NCBI RefSeq assembly: GCF_900102725.1
Contig: NZ_FNJW01000008.1
Span: 1,054,001-1,118,000 of the forward strand
Length of the DNA stretch: 64,000 bases
DNA from: Carnobacterium viridans
GTDB taxonomy: Bacteria > Bacillota > Bacilli > Lactobacillales > Carnobacteriaceae
Direction: 5' to 3'
Made by a program: the position numbers and the translations under genes. This document shows positions 27,788 through 38,025 of this stretch, one piece after another. The notes below the pieces were generated by a model. It did not search any database. It was not told the DNA's origin and was given only the letters and a program-made list of their open reading frames with translations. Position 1 is the first letter of the stretch; each line of letters begins with the position of its first letter.

Positions 27788-29851
27788 TCACTTTATTTTT
27801 TTAGATAACACTTTAAAACCATAAGGCTCTAAAGTAACTTCACCAGATAAACTAGTGCCATTCAAATGATCATTTACTGTTTCTGTTAAGCTAATTTTTT
27901 GTTCTTTTTCTGAAAAATTCATTACAAATGTAATATCTTCTTCTTCAGTTTGACGAGTTTGAACGGATACTCCTTTATCATGCTGAATGAATAATTTTGG
28001 TTTCAAATTCAGCTCTTCTATTATTTGACCGTAAAAGTCTTCATAAAAACTATGCTCTAATCGCCCACCAATATAGTATGCTTCACCTTTTCCATAAGCA
28101 TGCTTCGTAATAGCTGGAGTATGAGCATAAAAATCTTCCTGATAAGTGCCTATAACCGTTGCATCCTCAACCTCTATTATAGTAGCGTACTCTTTTAAAA
28201 GATAATTTTCCCCTTTATATTGAATTTCATTTTTATCTGTAGGATAAAGTGTATCAGTTTCCAAAGGTTTCATTCCAAAAATTTCCTGTAATTGCTCAGG
28301 CCAACCTCCTAAGTAAGCTAAATCATGCTCATCAACCAAACCAGTCATATAGCCTGAAACGAGAATTCCTCCATTTGAGACAAATGATTTTAACTGGTTG
28401 ATGGTTTCTTCACTCATTAAATACAACATGGGTACTACCAATAATTTATAAGCTGAAAAATCTTGTTCTTTTGTGATCACATCAACGGGAATATCTCTTT
28501 CCCAAAATGAGTGATATTGTTTTTGGATAGTTTGTGGATATCGTTTTGTTTCTAATCCAAAACCTTGTGCATGATCTAATGCCCAATTGCTTTCCCAATC
28601 ATATAAAAAAGCAACTTCCGCTGAACGCGTACTGCCTACAACATTGTCTAATTTTTTGAGAATTGCTCCTACATCTGATACATCTTTAAACACTCTATTT
28701 TCTGGACTTCTATCGTGATCTACAACTGCTCCATGAAATTTTTCTGAAGATCCTCTTGATTTACGCCATTGAAAATACATAATGCTATCTGATCCATGAG
28801 CTAGCATTTGCATAGAAGACAGTAAATGCATCCCTGGTCTTTTGGTTTTATTTACTGGGTGCCAATTTACACCACTTGGAGTGGATTCCAGTAGAATGAA
28901 AGGCTGTTGTTTCAAACTTCTGTATAAATCATCAATAAAGGCCACTTTTGAAGCTAGTTCAGCAGTACTTTCCCAGTCGTTATGCCAAGCAGGATAAGCA
29001 TCCCAACTGATAACATCAACATGTTTAGCAAACTTACTGTAATCTAAGCTTTGGAATGGAATCAGATCAGTAGTGTCTGCCATAAAGTTTGTTGTTATCG
29101 GAATTTCAGGCGTCAGCTTTCTCATAGGAACAATTTCATTTTCATAAAAATCGATTGTTTGGTCTGTAACAAATCGACGCCAATCTAGGTTTAATCCATG
29201 TACTGCATCTTCTCCAATAGGGGAAGGAGATTGTATTTGAGACCAGCTAGTAAATGTATGGCTCCAAAAAGGGCCCCACCAAGCGTCATTTAATGCTTTT
29301 AAGTCTCCATTGTATTCTTTCTTCAGCCACTCTCTAAACGCTTCTTGACAGAGATTACAATGGCACTCTCCCCCATATTCATTGGATATATGCCACATAA
29401 TCAATGCTGGGTGATCTCCATACCGTTCAGCCAGCTTTTGATTCATTTTTTGTGTTTTCTCTCTATAAACCTTTGAACTAAAACAGTGATTGTGTCTTGC
29501 TCCTTGAAGTTGTTTTTGGCGATTTTCATTTACTCGTAATACTTCAGGATATTTTTCTGACATCCAAGCAGGACGCGCTCCGCTTGGTGTTGCTAAAATA
29601 ATATTGCCTCCGTTTTGATGAATATCCTCAATGATCTTATCCATCCATTCAAAAGTATACGTGTCTTCTTCAGGTTCCAAAGCACTCCATGCAAATATAC
29701 CAATAGAATACGTATTCGTATTTGCTAACTTCATTAAAGTTAAATCCTCTGCTAAAATATCTGGATAGTCCAACCATTGATCTGGATTATAATCCCCTCC
29801 ATGCAGTAAAAAATTTGCTTTAGTTACTTGCTTTTTCGTTCGCTCATTCAT
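27788..29851 (-). CDS. ganA: beta-galactosidase, GH42
   Basis: A 687-residue GH42 enzyme. The acid/base Glu is in WHISNEYGGECHC (about residues 147-159) and the nucleophile in LLESTPSGVNW (about 313-323). The zinc-site cysteines are visible (NHCF before the active site, then CHCNLC). It has no signal peptide, so it acts on imported galacto-oligosaccharides in the cytoplasm. It closes the ganS-ganP-ganQ-ganA operon. The secreted endo-galactanase GanB that accompanies it in Bacillus is absent from this window. Confidence 0.92.
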   Translation of the reverse strand: MNERTKKQVTKANFLLHGGDYNPDQWLDYPDILAEDLTLMKLANTNTYSIGIFAWSALEPEEDTYTFEWMDKIIEDIHQNGGNIILATPSGARPAWMSEKYPEVLRVNENRQKQLQGARHNHCFSSKVYREKTQKMNQKLAERYGDHPALIMWHISNEYGGECHCNLCQEAFREWLKKEYNGDLKALNDAWWGPFWSHTFTSWSQIQSPSPIGEDAVHGLNLDWRRFVTDQTIDFYENEIVPMRKLTPEIPITTNFMADTTDLIPFQSLDYSKFAKHVDVISWDAYPAWHNDWESTAELASKVAFIDDLYRSLKQQPFILLESTPSGVNWHPVNKTKRPGMHLLSSMQMLAHGSDSIMYFQWRKSRGSSEKFHGAVVDHDRSPENRVFKDVSDVGAILKKLDNVVGSTRSAEVAFLYDWESNWALDHAQGFGLETKRYPQTIQKQYHSFWERDIPVDVITKEQDFSAYKLLVVPMLYLMSEETINQLKSFVSNGGILVSGYMTGLVDEHDLAYLGGWPEQLQEIFGMKPLETDTLYPTDKNEIQYKGENYLLKEYATIIEVEDATVIGTYQEDFYAHTPAITKHAYGKGEAYYIGGRLEHSFYEDFYGQIIEELNLKPKLFIQHDKGVSVQTRQTEEEDITFVMNFSEKEQKISLTETVNDHLNGTSLSGEVTLEPYGFKVLSKKIK

Positions 29852-29924
29852 ATACCTACCGCTCCTTTCTGATTAACAGACCTAATTTTAGTATGTGTAA
29901 GTTTTTATTTTGCTTAAATCTCTA

Positions 29925-30773
29925 CTATCCTTTTGTTCCTCCAGCAGTTAAACCAGCAACAAAGTTTTTTTGCAATAGAACAAAGATAATCGCTACTGGG
30001 ATACTAATCAATATAGCTCCAGCGGCAAAGGTTGTATAGCTTCCTCCTTGCACGTCTTTTACTAAGTTAAATAATCCAATTGGAAGAGTATACGATTCCG
30101 TACTCCTCAAGATTACTGAAGACAATACAAAGTCTCCCAACGGTCCAGTAAATCCATTCATTGCAACTACTGCTAACATTGGTTTTGCTAGTGGCATGAT
30201 TATTTGTAAAAATATTCGAGTAGGACCTGCGCCATCCATTCGGGCACTTTCATCTAAATCAATTGGAATGGAATCCATGTATCCTTTCATTAGATAAGTA
30301 TTCATTGGGATTTGCCCTCCTGTATATAGAATGATTAGCAACCAATGACTGTTCATTAATCCTAGCATTTGAGCTAATACATATAGGGCAACCAAAGCTG
30401 AAAATTGGGGAATCATTTGTAATAATAGAAAAAGCGTTAAGCCATTCTTTCTTCCTTTAAATCGAAATCTTGAAAAAGCATAACCTGTAAACGAAACACT
30501 GATAACCGTAAAAATCATAGTAAAAACACTAATTTTCATTAAATTCATATACCACTGTACATAAGGTAAATTTTTGTTTCCCATAAATAACTCTCTATAA
30601 TGATCTAAAGTTGGATTTTTTGGAATTAGAGTTGTACTCACTAGACTATTTCCGGGATTAAAACTCGCTCCAACTGTCCAAAGCAATGGATAGATAATCG
30701 CTATCATTACAATAGCTAAAATTAAATACGTAAAAAATAAACGAGTGAATTTTTGTCTTTTTGCATTACTCAT
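29925..30773 (-). CDS. ganQ: ABC sugar transporter permease, GanQ/MalG type
   Basis: The 282-residue inner-membrane permease has about six helices and the conserved cytoplasmic EAA loop (LDESARMDGAGPTRIFLQII, about residues 187-206) that contacts the ATPase. It pairs with GanP (2-bp gap) to import galacto-oligosaccharides bound by GanS. No ATPase gene is in the operon, so a shared MsmX-type ATPase is expected. Confidence 0.88.
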   Translation of the reverse strand: MSNAKRQKFTRLFFTYLILAIVMIAIIYPLLWTVGASFNPGNSLVSTTLIPKNPTLDHYRELFMGNKNLPYVQWYMNLMKISVFTMIFTVISVSFTGYAFSRFRFKGRKNGLTLFLLLQMIPQFSALVALYVLAQMLGLMNSHWLLIILYTGGQIPMNTYLMKGYMDSIPIDLDESARMDGAGPTRIFLQIIMPLAKPMLAVVAMNGFTGPLGDFVLSSVILRSTESYTLPIGLFNLVKDVQGGSYTTFAAGAILISIPVAIIFVLLQKNFVAGLTAGGTKG

Positions 30774-30775
30774 AG

Positions 30776-32041
30776 TTATTCGCCTCCCTTGAATGAACTA
30801 GTTCGTCTAAATTGCCACAACGCAATCGTAATAACGAAGACAGAGAGTAAAATCGTTAGTGCAGCAGCCAAAGAATATTGGCTAGATTGCATAGTTAATT
30901 TATAGATCCAAGAGACTAAAATATCTGTTCCCCCTGCAGTTGAACCTGGAACTGCTGGTCCACCACCATTAAAGAGATAGATAATATTGAAGTTATTGAA
31001 GTTAAATGTGTATTGCGTAATAATAATTGGAGCGATAGAAGTCAATAGTAATGGCAAGGTAATGTGTTTAAATTTACCAAAAGATGAGGCTCCATCAATC
31101 GTAGCTGCTTCATACAGATCTTCTGGAATAGATTGAAGCACACCTGTAGTCACAACAAAAATATATGGAGATCCTAGCCAACCTTGCATCATTAGGAGCG
31201 CGATCCTTGTCCAGTTCGCATTTGTCATCCAAGGAATAGCATCAAGTCCTAAACCAGCTAGAATAGTCGTATTGATTGCTCCGAAGCTATCATTGAACAT
31301 TCCAGCAAAAATCAAAATAGTTACAAACCCCGGTACTGCCCATGGCAACACTAGTACTGTTCGAATGATTTTTTTAAAACGTAAATCTTTTTGATTGACT
31401 AGAACAGCCATAAATATCCCTATTGATACTTGCAAAGTTGAAGCAACAACAGTCCATACAATTGTCCATCCTAAAACATCTATAAAAGTCGAACGCCAAA
31501 TATCAACGGTAAAAATGTTTTTAAACGTGTCTAATCCTACCCATTGAACTAAATTTGCCGGTGGTGAATTATACAAATTGTAGTTTGTAAAAGCTAATGC
31601 AAAACTAAATAAAATTGGAAAGATAACAGCGAAAATTAAGACGAATAAAGCTGGTCCACTGATAACATACGGATATCCTTGATCAATCAACTGATGATAT
31701 TGTTCTTTGATTGAATTTAATGGCATTTTTTCATCGCGTAATTTTCCATTTGTATAGGCGTCTTTTAGATTTATGTAGTACAATGCAACGCCAAATACCG
31801 TTACTATAATGGCAATAATACCCTCAGCTAAAAGAAAAATAGAGTTATCTCGAGGTACTTCAGTTCCTAATGTAAACAATCCCCAAAATCCCATATTCAA
31901 TAAATCTGCAAAAGCTACACCAAAGGCAATTGCACCAATTAAAAATACTAAGCCTTTAACAATCTGTTTGTTATAAAATTGACCTATTCCTGGAATAATG
32001 GATAACGTTGTAGCTACTTTTCGGTGTTCCAATATTTTCAC
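30776..32041 (-). CDS. ganP: ABC sugar transporter permease, GanP/MalF type
   Basis: A 421-residue permease, longer than MalG types because it has an extra N-terminal hydrophobic region (about residues 1-110), as in B. subtilis GanP. The EAA loop reads YEAATIDGASSFGKFKHITL (about 312-331). It forms the heterodimeric channel with GanQ. A hairpin in the 94-bp gap after ganS may lower its expression relative to the binding protein. Confidence 0.88.
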   Translation of the reverse strand: MKILEHRKVATTLSIIPGIGQFYNKQIVKGLVFLIGAIAFGVAFADLLNMGFWGLFTLGTEVPRDNSIFLLAEGIIAIIVTVFGVALYYINLKDAYTNGKLRDEKMPLNSIKEQYHQLIDQGYPYVISGPALFVLIFAVIFPILFSFALAFTNYNLYNSPPANLVQWVGLDTFKNIFTVDIWRSTFIDVLGWTIVWTVVASTLQVSIGIFMAVLVNQKDLRFKKIIRTVLVLPWAVPGFVTILIFAGMFNDSFGAINTTILAGLGLDAIPWMTNANWTRIALLMMQGWLGSPYIFVVTTGVLQSIPEDLYEAATIDGASSFGKFKHITLPLLLTSIAPIIITQYTFNFNNFNIIYLFNGGGPAVPGSTAGGTDILVSWIYKLTMQSSQYSLAAALTILLSVFVITIALWQFRRTSSFKGGE

Positions 32042-32060
32042 CCTCTTTTATTATTAAAAT

Positions 32061-32117
32061 AAAAAAATGGGACAACTCTTCTTCAATTAGAAAAGTTTAT
32101 TTTTCCATCCCATTTTT
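32061..32117 (-). terminator. intra-operon hairpin between ganS and ganP
   Basis: AAAAATGGGA and TCCCATTTTTTT pair across a 32-nt loop that itself can fold. It lies 19 bp after the ganS stop. Such partial terminators commonly let the binding protein be made in excess of the permease. Confidence 0.65.
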
Positions 32118-32135
32118 CTACTGTTAATTTAATTG

Positions 32136-33416
32136 TTAATTCCCGCTATGGTTTGCTTCTATTTGTCCTTTTATCGTTTCAACTGCTTGTGTTAGAGCTT
32201 CTTTAGGTTTAGATTTTCCAGTTGCAATGGTTTGTAGAGCTGAATCTACAGGTGTCCAAACTTCATTCATTTCAGGAATACTTGGTGTTAATTCTGAATA
32301 TTGAGATTGTTCTGCCACTGCTTGCGAACTTTCATTTTCTAATACTTTAGGATCAGTAGCTAAAGACTGCACAGCAGGTACTTCTAACGTTTTCTCATAG
32401 CGAACTTTTGAATTTTCTTCATTTGCTAGGAATGTTACAAATTCTTGTGCTAATTCTGCATTTTCAGAATATGAACTAACGTTATAGCTCTTCACTCCAA
32501 TAAATGAACTCATATTTTCACCATTTGAAAGTTTAGGTAATGCCATTACACCATAGTTAATTCCAGCATCTTTATATGGCCCTAAATTCCAAGGTCCTGA
32601 GATAACAGCAGCTGCCTTTCCTTCTGAGAAAAGAGAATCTAAAACGCTAATTCCTTGTTCTCCGATTAAACCTGCTGGAAATAACCCTTCACTATAGAAT
32701 TTTTGAATCTGTTCTGCTCCTTCAATTGCTCCCTCATTGTTTATACCGATATCAGACACATCATAATTTCCATCGGCATCTTGTCCAAAGACATAACTTC
32801 CATAGCCTCCTAAAACACTTTGTGCATAATAAATTTGATCCCACAAAGCTAGCAATCCATAGTTATCTCCTTTTGTTAATTCCTTAGACAAATCATACCA
32901 ACCATCTATATCAGTTGGAACATCTTCTTCAGCAATGATATCTTTATTATAATAAAGAATAGTCGTTTCAACTGCTTTAGGTAATCCATACACTTTACCT
33001 TCTACAATTTGTGATTGCATAGCTGCTTCTGTGTAAAGAGATTGAATATCTTCTCCAACTTCTAACTCTTTTAACAATCCTTCAGTTACCAAAGTCCCTA
33101 CTTGATCTCCTGGAATAGTAACAACGTCAGGACCCGTTCCTGCTGGTCCATCTAGACGTAAATCTTCATTTTGAGAAGCATATGCTTTTTCTACTACTTC
33201 AATTTTCACATCATTTTCTTCTTCAAATTTTGCAACAGCTTCTTCAATACCTTCGGACTTTTCTATATCTTCCCAAATAAGTAAATCATAATCATTATTA
33301 TTTTTATTAGTTGTATCTGATTCAGTACCTGCACTTTCACTTGGCCCACAACCAGCTAACGTTAACCCCAGTGTAATAGCTCCAATTAAACTAATAAATT
33401 TTTTATACTTTCCCAT
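32136..33416 (-). CDS. ganS: galacto-oligosaccharide-binding lipoprotein
   Basis: A 426-residue extracellular solute-binding protein of the MalE class. The N-terminus is a lipoprotein signal peptide ending in the lipobox LAGC (Cys at about residue 23), so the protein is anchored outside the membrane. The ATG at 33416 follows GGGAG; a longer reading adds 27 residues ahead of the signal peptide and is rejected. It delivers galacto-oligosaccharides to GanP/GanQ. Operators for the LacI-type regulator probably lie just upstream. Confidence 0.87.
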   Translation of the reverse strand: MGKYKKFISLIGAITLGLTLAGCGPSESAGTESDTTNKNNNDYDLLIWEDIEKSEGIEEAVAKFEEENDVKIEVVEKAYASQNEDLRLDGPAGTGPDVVTIPGDQVGTLVTEGLLKELEVGEDIQSLYTEAAMQSQIVEGKVYGLPKAVETTILYYNKDIIAEEDVPTDIDGWYDLSKELTKGDNYGLLALWDQIYYAQSVLGGYGSYVFGQDADGNYDVSDIGINNEGAIEGAEQIQKFYSEGLFPAGLIGEQGISVLDSLFSEGKAAAVISGPWNLGPYKDAGINYGVMALPKLSNGENMSSFIGVKSYNVSSYSENAELAQEFVTFLANEENSKVRYEKTLEVPAVQSLATDPKVLENESSQAVAEQSQYSELTPSIPEMNEVWTPVDSALQTIATGKSKPKEALTQAVETIKGQIEANHSGN

Positions 33417-33442
33417 CTTTAAACACTCCCTCAACCATTTTT

Positions 33443-33481
33443 TAAAACGGTTTACATCTAAAAAAAGTGCAACCGCTTTCT
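33443..33481. promoter_or_regulatory. LacI-type operators / cre upstream of ganS
   Basis: TAAAACGGTTTACA (33443-33456) and TGCAACCGCTTTCT (33468-33481). The second, read on the minus strand, matches cre at 12 of 14 positions. Both have the central CG of LacI-family sites. Binding by GanR or CcpA is inferred. Confidence 0.5.
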
Positions 33482-33564
33482 GAAGATAATATATCACAAA
33501 TCATAAAAATAGTAAATAAAATATTTTACTATTTTACAAATTAATTTTAGTAAAACATTTTCAC

Positions 33565-33610
33565 AAAAAAATAACCTGTTATTCTTTTTAAAGTAAAGAG
33601 AATAACGGGC
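33565..33610 (-). terminator. terminator after ganR
   Basis: CCCGTTATTCT and AGAATAACAGG (one mismatch) with a T-run on the minus strand. Confidence 0.75.
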
Positions 33611-33623
33611 TTAAAAGTGACTG

Positions 33624-34634
<1,011 letters not shown>

Positions 34635-34784
34635 TTAATTGTATCTCCTATCAGTATAGCCTAAAGATAAGAGATTTCAAACAAAATGATAGCAGACGGC
34701 GTTTTTTTAGTAAATTTTTTCACTAAAAAAACACTAATTAAACTTTATACAATAATATTAATTTCATTTCAATTCATAAACGAA

Positions 34785-34824
34785 AATAAAAACTCCTCAA
34801 TAAAAAATTAAGGAGTTTTTATTA
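34785..34824 (-). terminator. terminator overlapping the 3' end of scrR
   Basis: AATAAAAACTCCT and AGGAGTTTTTATT. The upstream arm encodes the last few residues of ScrR, and the stop codon lies in the loop. Confidence 0.75.
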
Positions 34825-35800
34825 ATGGAATAGTCGACTCTCTAGCAATCAACTGATTGGGCAGTTCAATAGTGATCACTTTATCTTCACCTTCAATTAA
34901 ATCAATGAGGTTTGCCACTGAAACTGAACCTAATTCTTCATATGGGTATTTTACAGTTGTAATAGTTGGTGTAACAATCGATGTAACTTCGTAACCACCA
35001 AATCCAGACAATGAGAAGTCTTCTGGAATCGTTAATCCTAATGTGTGCGCAGCTTTCATAACGGCTAATGCGATATTGTCAGTTGCACACAAAATATAGG
35101 TCGCCGTTGTTTCTGTCAATACACTCATCGCCTTCTCATAAGCTTTTGAAAAGGAAAAACTTATTTCAACTACTTCGACAGTCGTCTCAAGAGAGCCTTT
35201 CAACGCATCTAAAACGCCTTTCGATCTCAACTGTCCTACTGCCTCATCTTCTTCAAGAACGGTAAAGTACAAAAAGTTTTTGTGCCCTAAATTAGTTGCA
35301 TAATTTCCCATTTTAAACCCAGCTTCATACTCTTGATGAACAATCGTATTTAATCCATCTGCAGATTGACCCAGTAGCAAAACGGGAATATTGACATCTG
35401 CGATTGCTTTTCTATGTGCTTGAGTCACAACCGTCGCCAATAAAATGATGCCATCTACTTTTTGTTTAGCCAAAGTATAAATATTTTCAACTTCATGTTC
35501 AACACTTTGGTTTGTATTTGTAATAATTAATTGATAGTTTTTAATTCTTAATTCTTCATCTATACTCGCTAATATCGTATTTGTTGCAAAGGAATCTAGT
35601 CGAGGAATGATGGTACCTATCATCTTTGTTTTTTTCGCTTTTAAACTCTGTGCAAAAGTATTCGGTGCATATCCGGTTTCACTAACGATTTGATCTAACT
35701 TGGCTTTCGTTTTTTTACTAACGGATCCGCCGTTCAAATACCTGGAAACTGTACTTTTAGCTACCCCTGCTTTATGAGCGATATCTTTTATGGTCACCAT
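34808..35800 (-). CDS. scrR: sucrose operon repressor, LacI family
   Basis: A 330-residue LacI protein with helix-turn-helix IKDIAHKAGVAKSTVSRYLNGG (within residues 3-26) and hinge SLKAKKTKMIGTIIP. It follows the fructokinase gene by 34 bp, the scrK-scrR order found in many lactic acid bacteria, and matches ScrR in the NGGSVSKKTKAKLDQIV region. It should bind the palindromes before scrA, with fructose or a phosphate derivative as inducer. Assignment depends on context as well as sequence. Confidence 0.82.
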   Translation of the reverse strand: MVTIKDIAHKAGVAKSTVSRYLNGGSVSKKTKAKLDQIVSETGYAPNTFAQSLKAKKTKMIGTIIPRLDSFATNTILASIDEELRIKNYQLIITNTNQSVEHEVENIYTLAKQKVDGIILLATVVTQAHRKAIADVNIPVLLLGQSADGLNTIVHQEYEAGFKMGNYATNLGHKNFLYFTVLEEDEAVGQLRSKGVLDALKGSLETTVEVVEISFSFSKAYEKAMSVLTETTATYILCATDNIALAVMKAAHTLGLTIPEDFSLSGFGGYEVTSIVTPTITTVKYPYEELGSVSVANLIDLIEGEDKVITIELPNQLIARESTIPLIKTP

Positions 35801-35833
35801 CTTATCACCTTAAGTCTCTTTGATCTTTACTCA

Positions 35834-36691
35834 TTATTTTTCTTCAATAGCCATCAATAAGCAACCCGTTATTCCTGCATTATCTTCAAGTTCTGGAGTT
35901 ACAATGTACTCATCTAAAGAAGGAGTCGCAACATAACCAGCCATCAATTGAGTAAATTGTTCTTTAATCATAGAAAGCAATTGAGTTTGTTTCATAACCC
36001 CTCCGCCCAAAACAATTTTTTCAGAGCTAAGAATCAATGTATAATTCACTAGAGCTTGTGCTAAATAGAACGCTTCTATCTCCCAGACTTTTTTATCTTC
36101 TGCTAACTCATGTCCTTTTTTTCCATAGCGTTTTTCAATAGCTGGGCCTGCAGCAACACCTTCCAAACAATTCCCATGATAAGGACAAACGCCTTCAAAA
36201 TCATCATCAGGGTGCATGCGGACTAAAAGGTGTCCCATTTCAGGATGACCAAAACCGCTTAGTACTTTCCCATCAACAACAGCTCCGCCGCCGATTCCGG
36301 TACCAACTGTCAGGTAAAGACAGCTTTCCATTCCTTGCGCGCTTCCTTTTTTAAGTTCTCCGTAAGCGGCTGCATTTACATCTGTCGTCCAAGCAACTGG
36401 AATACCATATCTCTGTTTAACTGATCCTAAGAAGTCAAAATTCTTCCATGCCATTTTTGGAGTTGAAGTTACATATCCATATGTAGCTGATTTTTCATTA
36501 ACATCAATTGGTCCAAAAGATCCAATTCCAATAGAAGTTAATGTGTATTGATCAAAAAAGTCAAAAACTTGTTTAAGGGTTTCTTCTGGTGTAGTAGTGG
36601 GAATACTTACACGTTCTTTTATCTCTAACTGTTTATCGCTTACTGCACAGACAAATTTTGTTCCGCCTGCTTCAATTGCACCATACATCAT
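35834..36691 (-). CDS. scrK: fructokinase, ROK family
   Basis: A 285-residue ROK kinase. Seen: GAIEAGGTKFVCAV (ATP-binding, residues 4-17), TVGTGIGGGAV (about 127-137), and the zinc-binding ROK signature GHPEMGHLLVRMHPDD followed by CPYHGNCLEG (about 147-177). It phosphorylates the fructose freed by ScrB to fructose 6-phosphate. ATG-ATG follows AGGAGG; the first is used. Its leader has an AT-rich dyad, but I do not see a clear ScrR operator. Confidence 0.9.
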   Translation of the reverse strand: MMYGAIEAGGTKFVCAVSDKQLEIKERVSIPTTTPEETLKQVFDFFDQYTLTSIGIGSFGPIDVNEKSATYGYVTSTPKMAWKNFDFLGSVKQRYGIPVAWTTDVNAAAYGELKKGSAQGMESCLYLTVGTGIGGGAVVDGKVLSGFGHPEMGHLLVRMHPDDDFEGVCPYHGNCLEGVAAGPAIEKRYGKKGHELAEDKKVWEIEAFYLAQALVNYTLILSSEKIVLGGGVMKQTQLLSMIKEQFTQLMAGYVATPSLDEYIVTPELEDNAGITGCLLMAIEEK

Positions 36692-36819
36692 ACTTTTTCC
36701 TCCTAATGGATCTTCATAATAATTTTAGAAAAGGTTTTCTTAACCACCATATTACCACAGAATTTTTAAGAGTACTAGACGAGGAAACAATCTTTACCTG
36801 TGCAAAAATCAAGCCTCAA

Positions 36820-36857
36820 AAAAAAGCTCTTCAAAGTTGTTGCCATCTTTAAGAGCT
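36820..36857 (-). terminator. terminator, probably of arcR, displaced by a MITE
   Basis: On the minus strand AGCTCTT (36851-36857) pairs with AAGAGCT (36825-36831), followed by a run of T. It lies 317 bp after the arcR stop, with MITE copy 3 in between. Confidence 0.65.
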
Positions 36858-37112
36858 CAATAATTTTTAGTGTGGATAGCTTAACTACATTAATGATACG
36901 AAATTTTTAGAGGAATAGACTTTGCTTGTAGCTTGCATTGAATTCAATGCGAATTATAAAGCGTTAGCGCTTCAGCGATTACGCTTTATTTGAGGCTTGA
37001 AAGTCTGAAGACGTCCTTGGCTTCAGATGGTTCCATGGCTCTCCACAAGCAAAATCGTCCATTCCAGAAGAAATTTATTTTATTCTGTTAACACTATTTG
37101 TTGAATTTCCTT
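36858..37112 (+). mobile_element. MITE copy 3
   Basis: About 255 bp, same orientation as copy 1, with the same conserved blocks: TTTTTAGTGT near the left end, GAGGAATAGACTTTGCTTGT, CAATGCGAATTATAAAGCGT, TTTGAGGCTTGAAAG, CATGGCTCTCCACAAGCAAA and CATTCCAGAAGAAAT. It is flanked by the direct repeat TTTAAGAGCT (36848-36857 and 37113-37122). Exact ends are uncertain because the duplication overlaps the terminal sequence; an alternative is 36854-37122. Confidence 0.78.
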
Positions 37113-37173
37113 TTTAAGAGCTTTATAACTACTAGCTATACACTGTTTAAATCAGTGTTAGTAGATTCCCTAT

Positions 37174-37878
37174 TTATTCTGTATAAGAATTGAAATAAAC
37201 TAGGTCTTTAAATACGAAAAGCTTGTGTTCGTATTCTAATTTTTCCATTTCTTTTAATTTTTTTATCGTGTTTCCTACCGTTTCTCTTGAACATCCGCTC
37301 ATGTTTGCTATTTCATTAATCGTAATTGGATAAGGTATGTTGACCATTGTTGGATTTGTATAGTCTCCCAGCTCTTTCATTAAATAATTTAATGCTTTAA
37401 TGATTCGATTTGTAGCATTTGATACAACCATATATTGTAGCCTTTTTTCGTGAGTTTCAAGAATCTTAGATAATTTATGATAGAAAAAAATCATTTGTTT
37501 AGGATTTTTTTCTATTAGACTTTCGAAAAGAGTTGTTGGAATATAATACAGCTCTATATCTGTCACAGCATACGCAGAATAATGATAAACCTCATCAGAA
37601 AACATTCCGCCATAGGGGAACAATGTTTCCTTTTTCACATAGTCGGTGTACGTATAAAAAGCACTTTCATCATATTTCTCAAGTCTAACCAAACCGCTGA
37701 TTAAATAAAATATTTTTTCGCGGATGTCCTCTTCGTCAAAAAGAACTTGCCCTTTTTTATACTTACGCAGATACATATTTTTTCGGAGAAGATTAAATTC
37801 TGGATCAGTAAATTCTGAAAAAATAGGCTTGTATCGTAGTTCATATAAGTTGATTACCTTTTTTTGAATGGTTGTCAT
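37174..37878 (-). CDS. arcR: CRP/FNR-family activator of the arginine deiminase operon
   Basis: The 234-residue protein has an N-terminal cyclic-nucleotide-binding-like barrel (about residues 20-130; KKGQVLFDEEDIREKIFYLI) and a C-terminal winged helix (about 155-230; NEIANMSGCSRETVGNTIKKL). It lacks FNR-type cysteine clusters. It is the last gene of the arc cluster, as in Lactobacillus sakei and Enterococcus, where ArcR activates the pathway. The ATG at 37878 follows AGGAG. A longer reading adds 39 residues with no ribosome binding site. Confidence 0.85.
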   Translation of the reverse strand: MTTIQKKVINLYELRYKPIFSEFTDPEFNLLRKNMYLRKYKKGQVLFDEEDIREKIFYLISGLVRLEKYDESAFYTYTDYVKKETLFPYGGMFSDEVYHYSAYAVTDIELYYIPTTLFESLIEKNPKQMIFFYHKLSKILETHEKRLQYMVVSNATNRIIKALNYLMKELGDYTNPTMVNIPYPITINEIANMSGCSRETVGNTIKKLKEMEKLEYEHKLFVFKDLVYFNSYTE

Positions 37879-37960
37879 CAAAACACTCCTATTCATACTA
37901 TTCGTCCTTAAACACTTATCGATAGCTAACTTATTCACAACATAAGTATAACATAAAAGC

Positions 37961-37991
37961 AAACAGAGCCTTCTGATTAAAGGCTCTGTTT
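37961..37991 (-). terminator. terminator between arcC and arcR
   Basis: AAACAGAGCCTT and AAGGCTCTGTTT are perfect 12-nt arms with a 7-nt loop. The tail is only moderately T-rich, so read-through into arcR is possible. Confidence 0.7.
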
Positions 37992-38025
37992 GCATTATTA
38001 TGTGTTTATTTTAATAGCGCTTACA

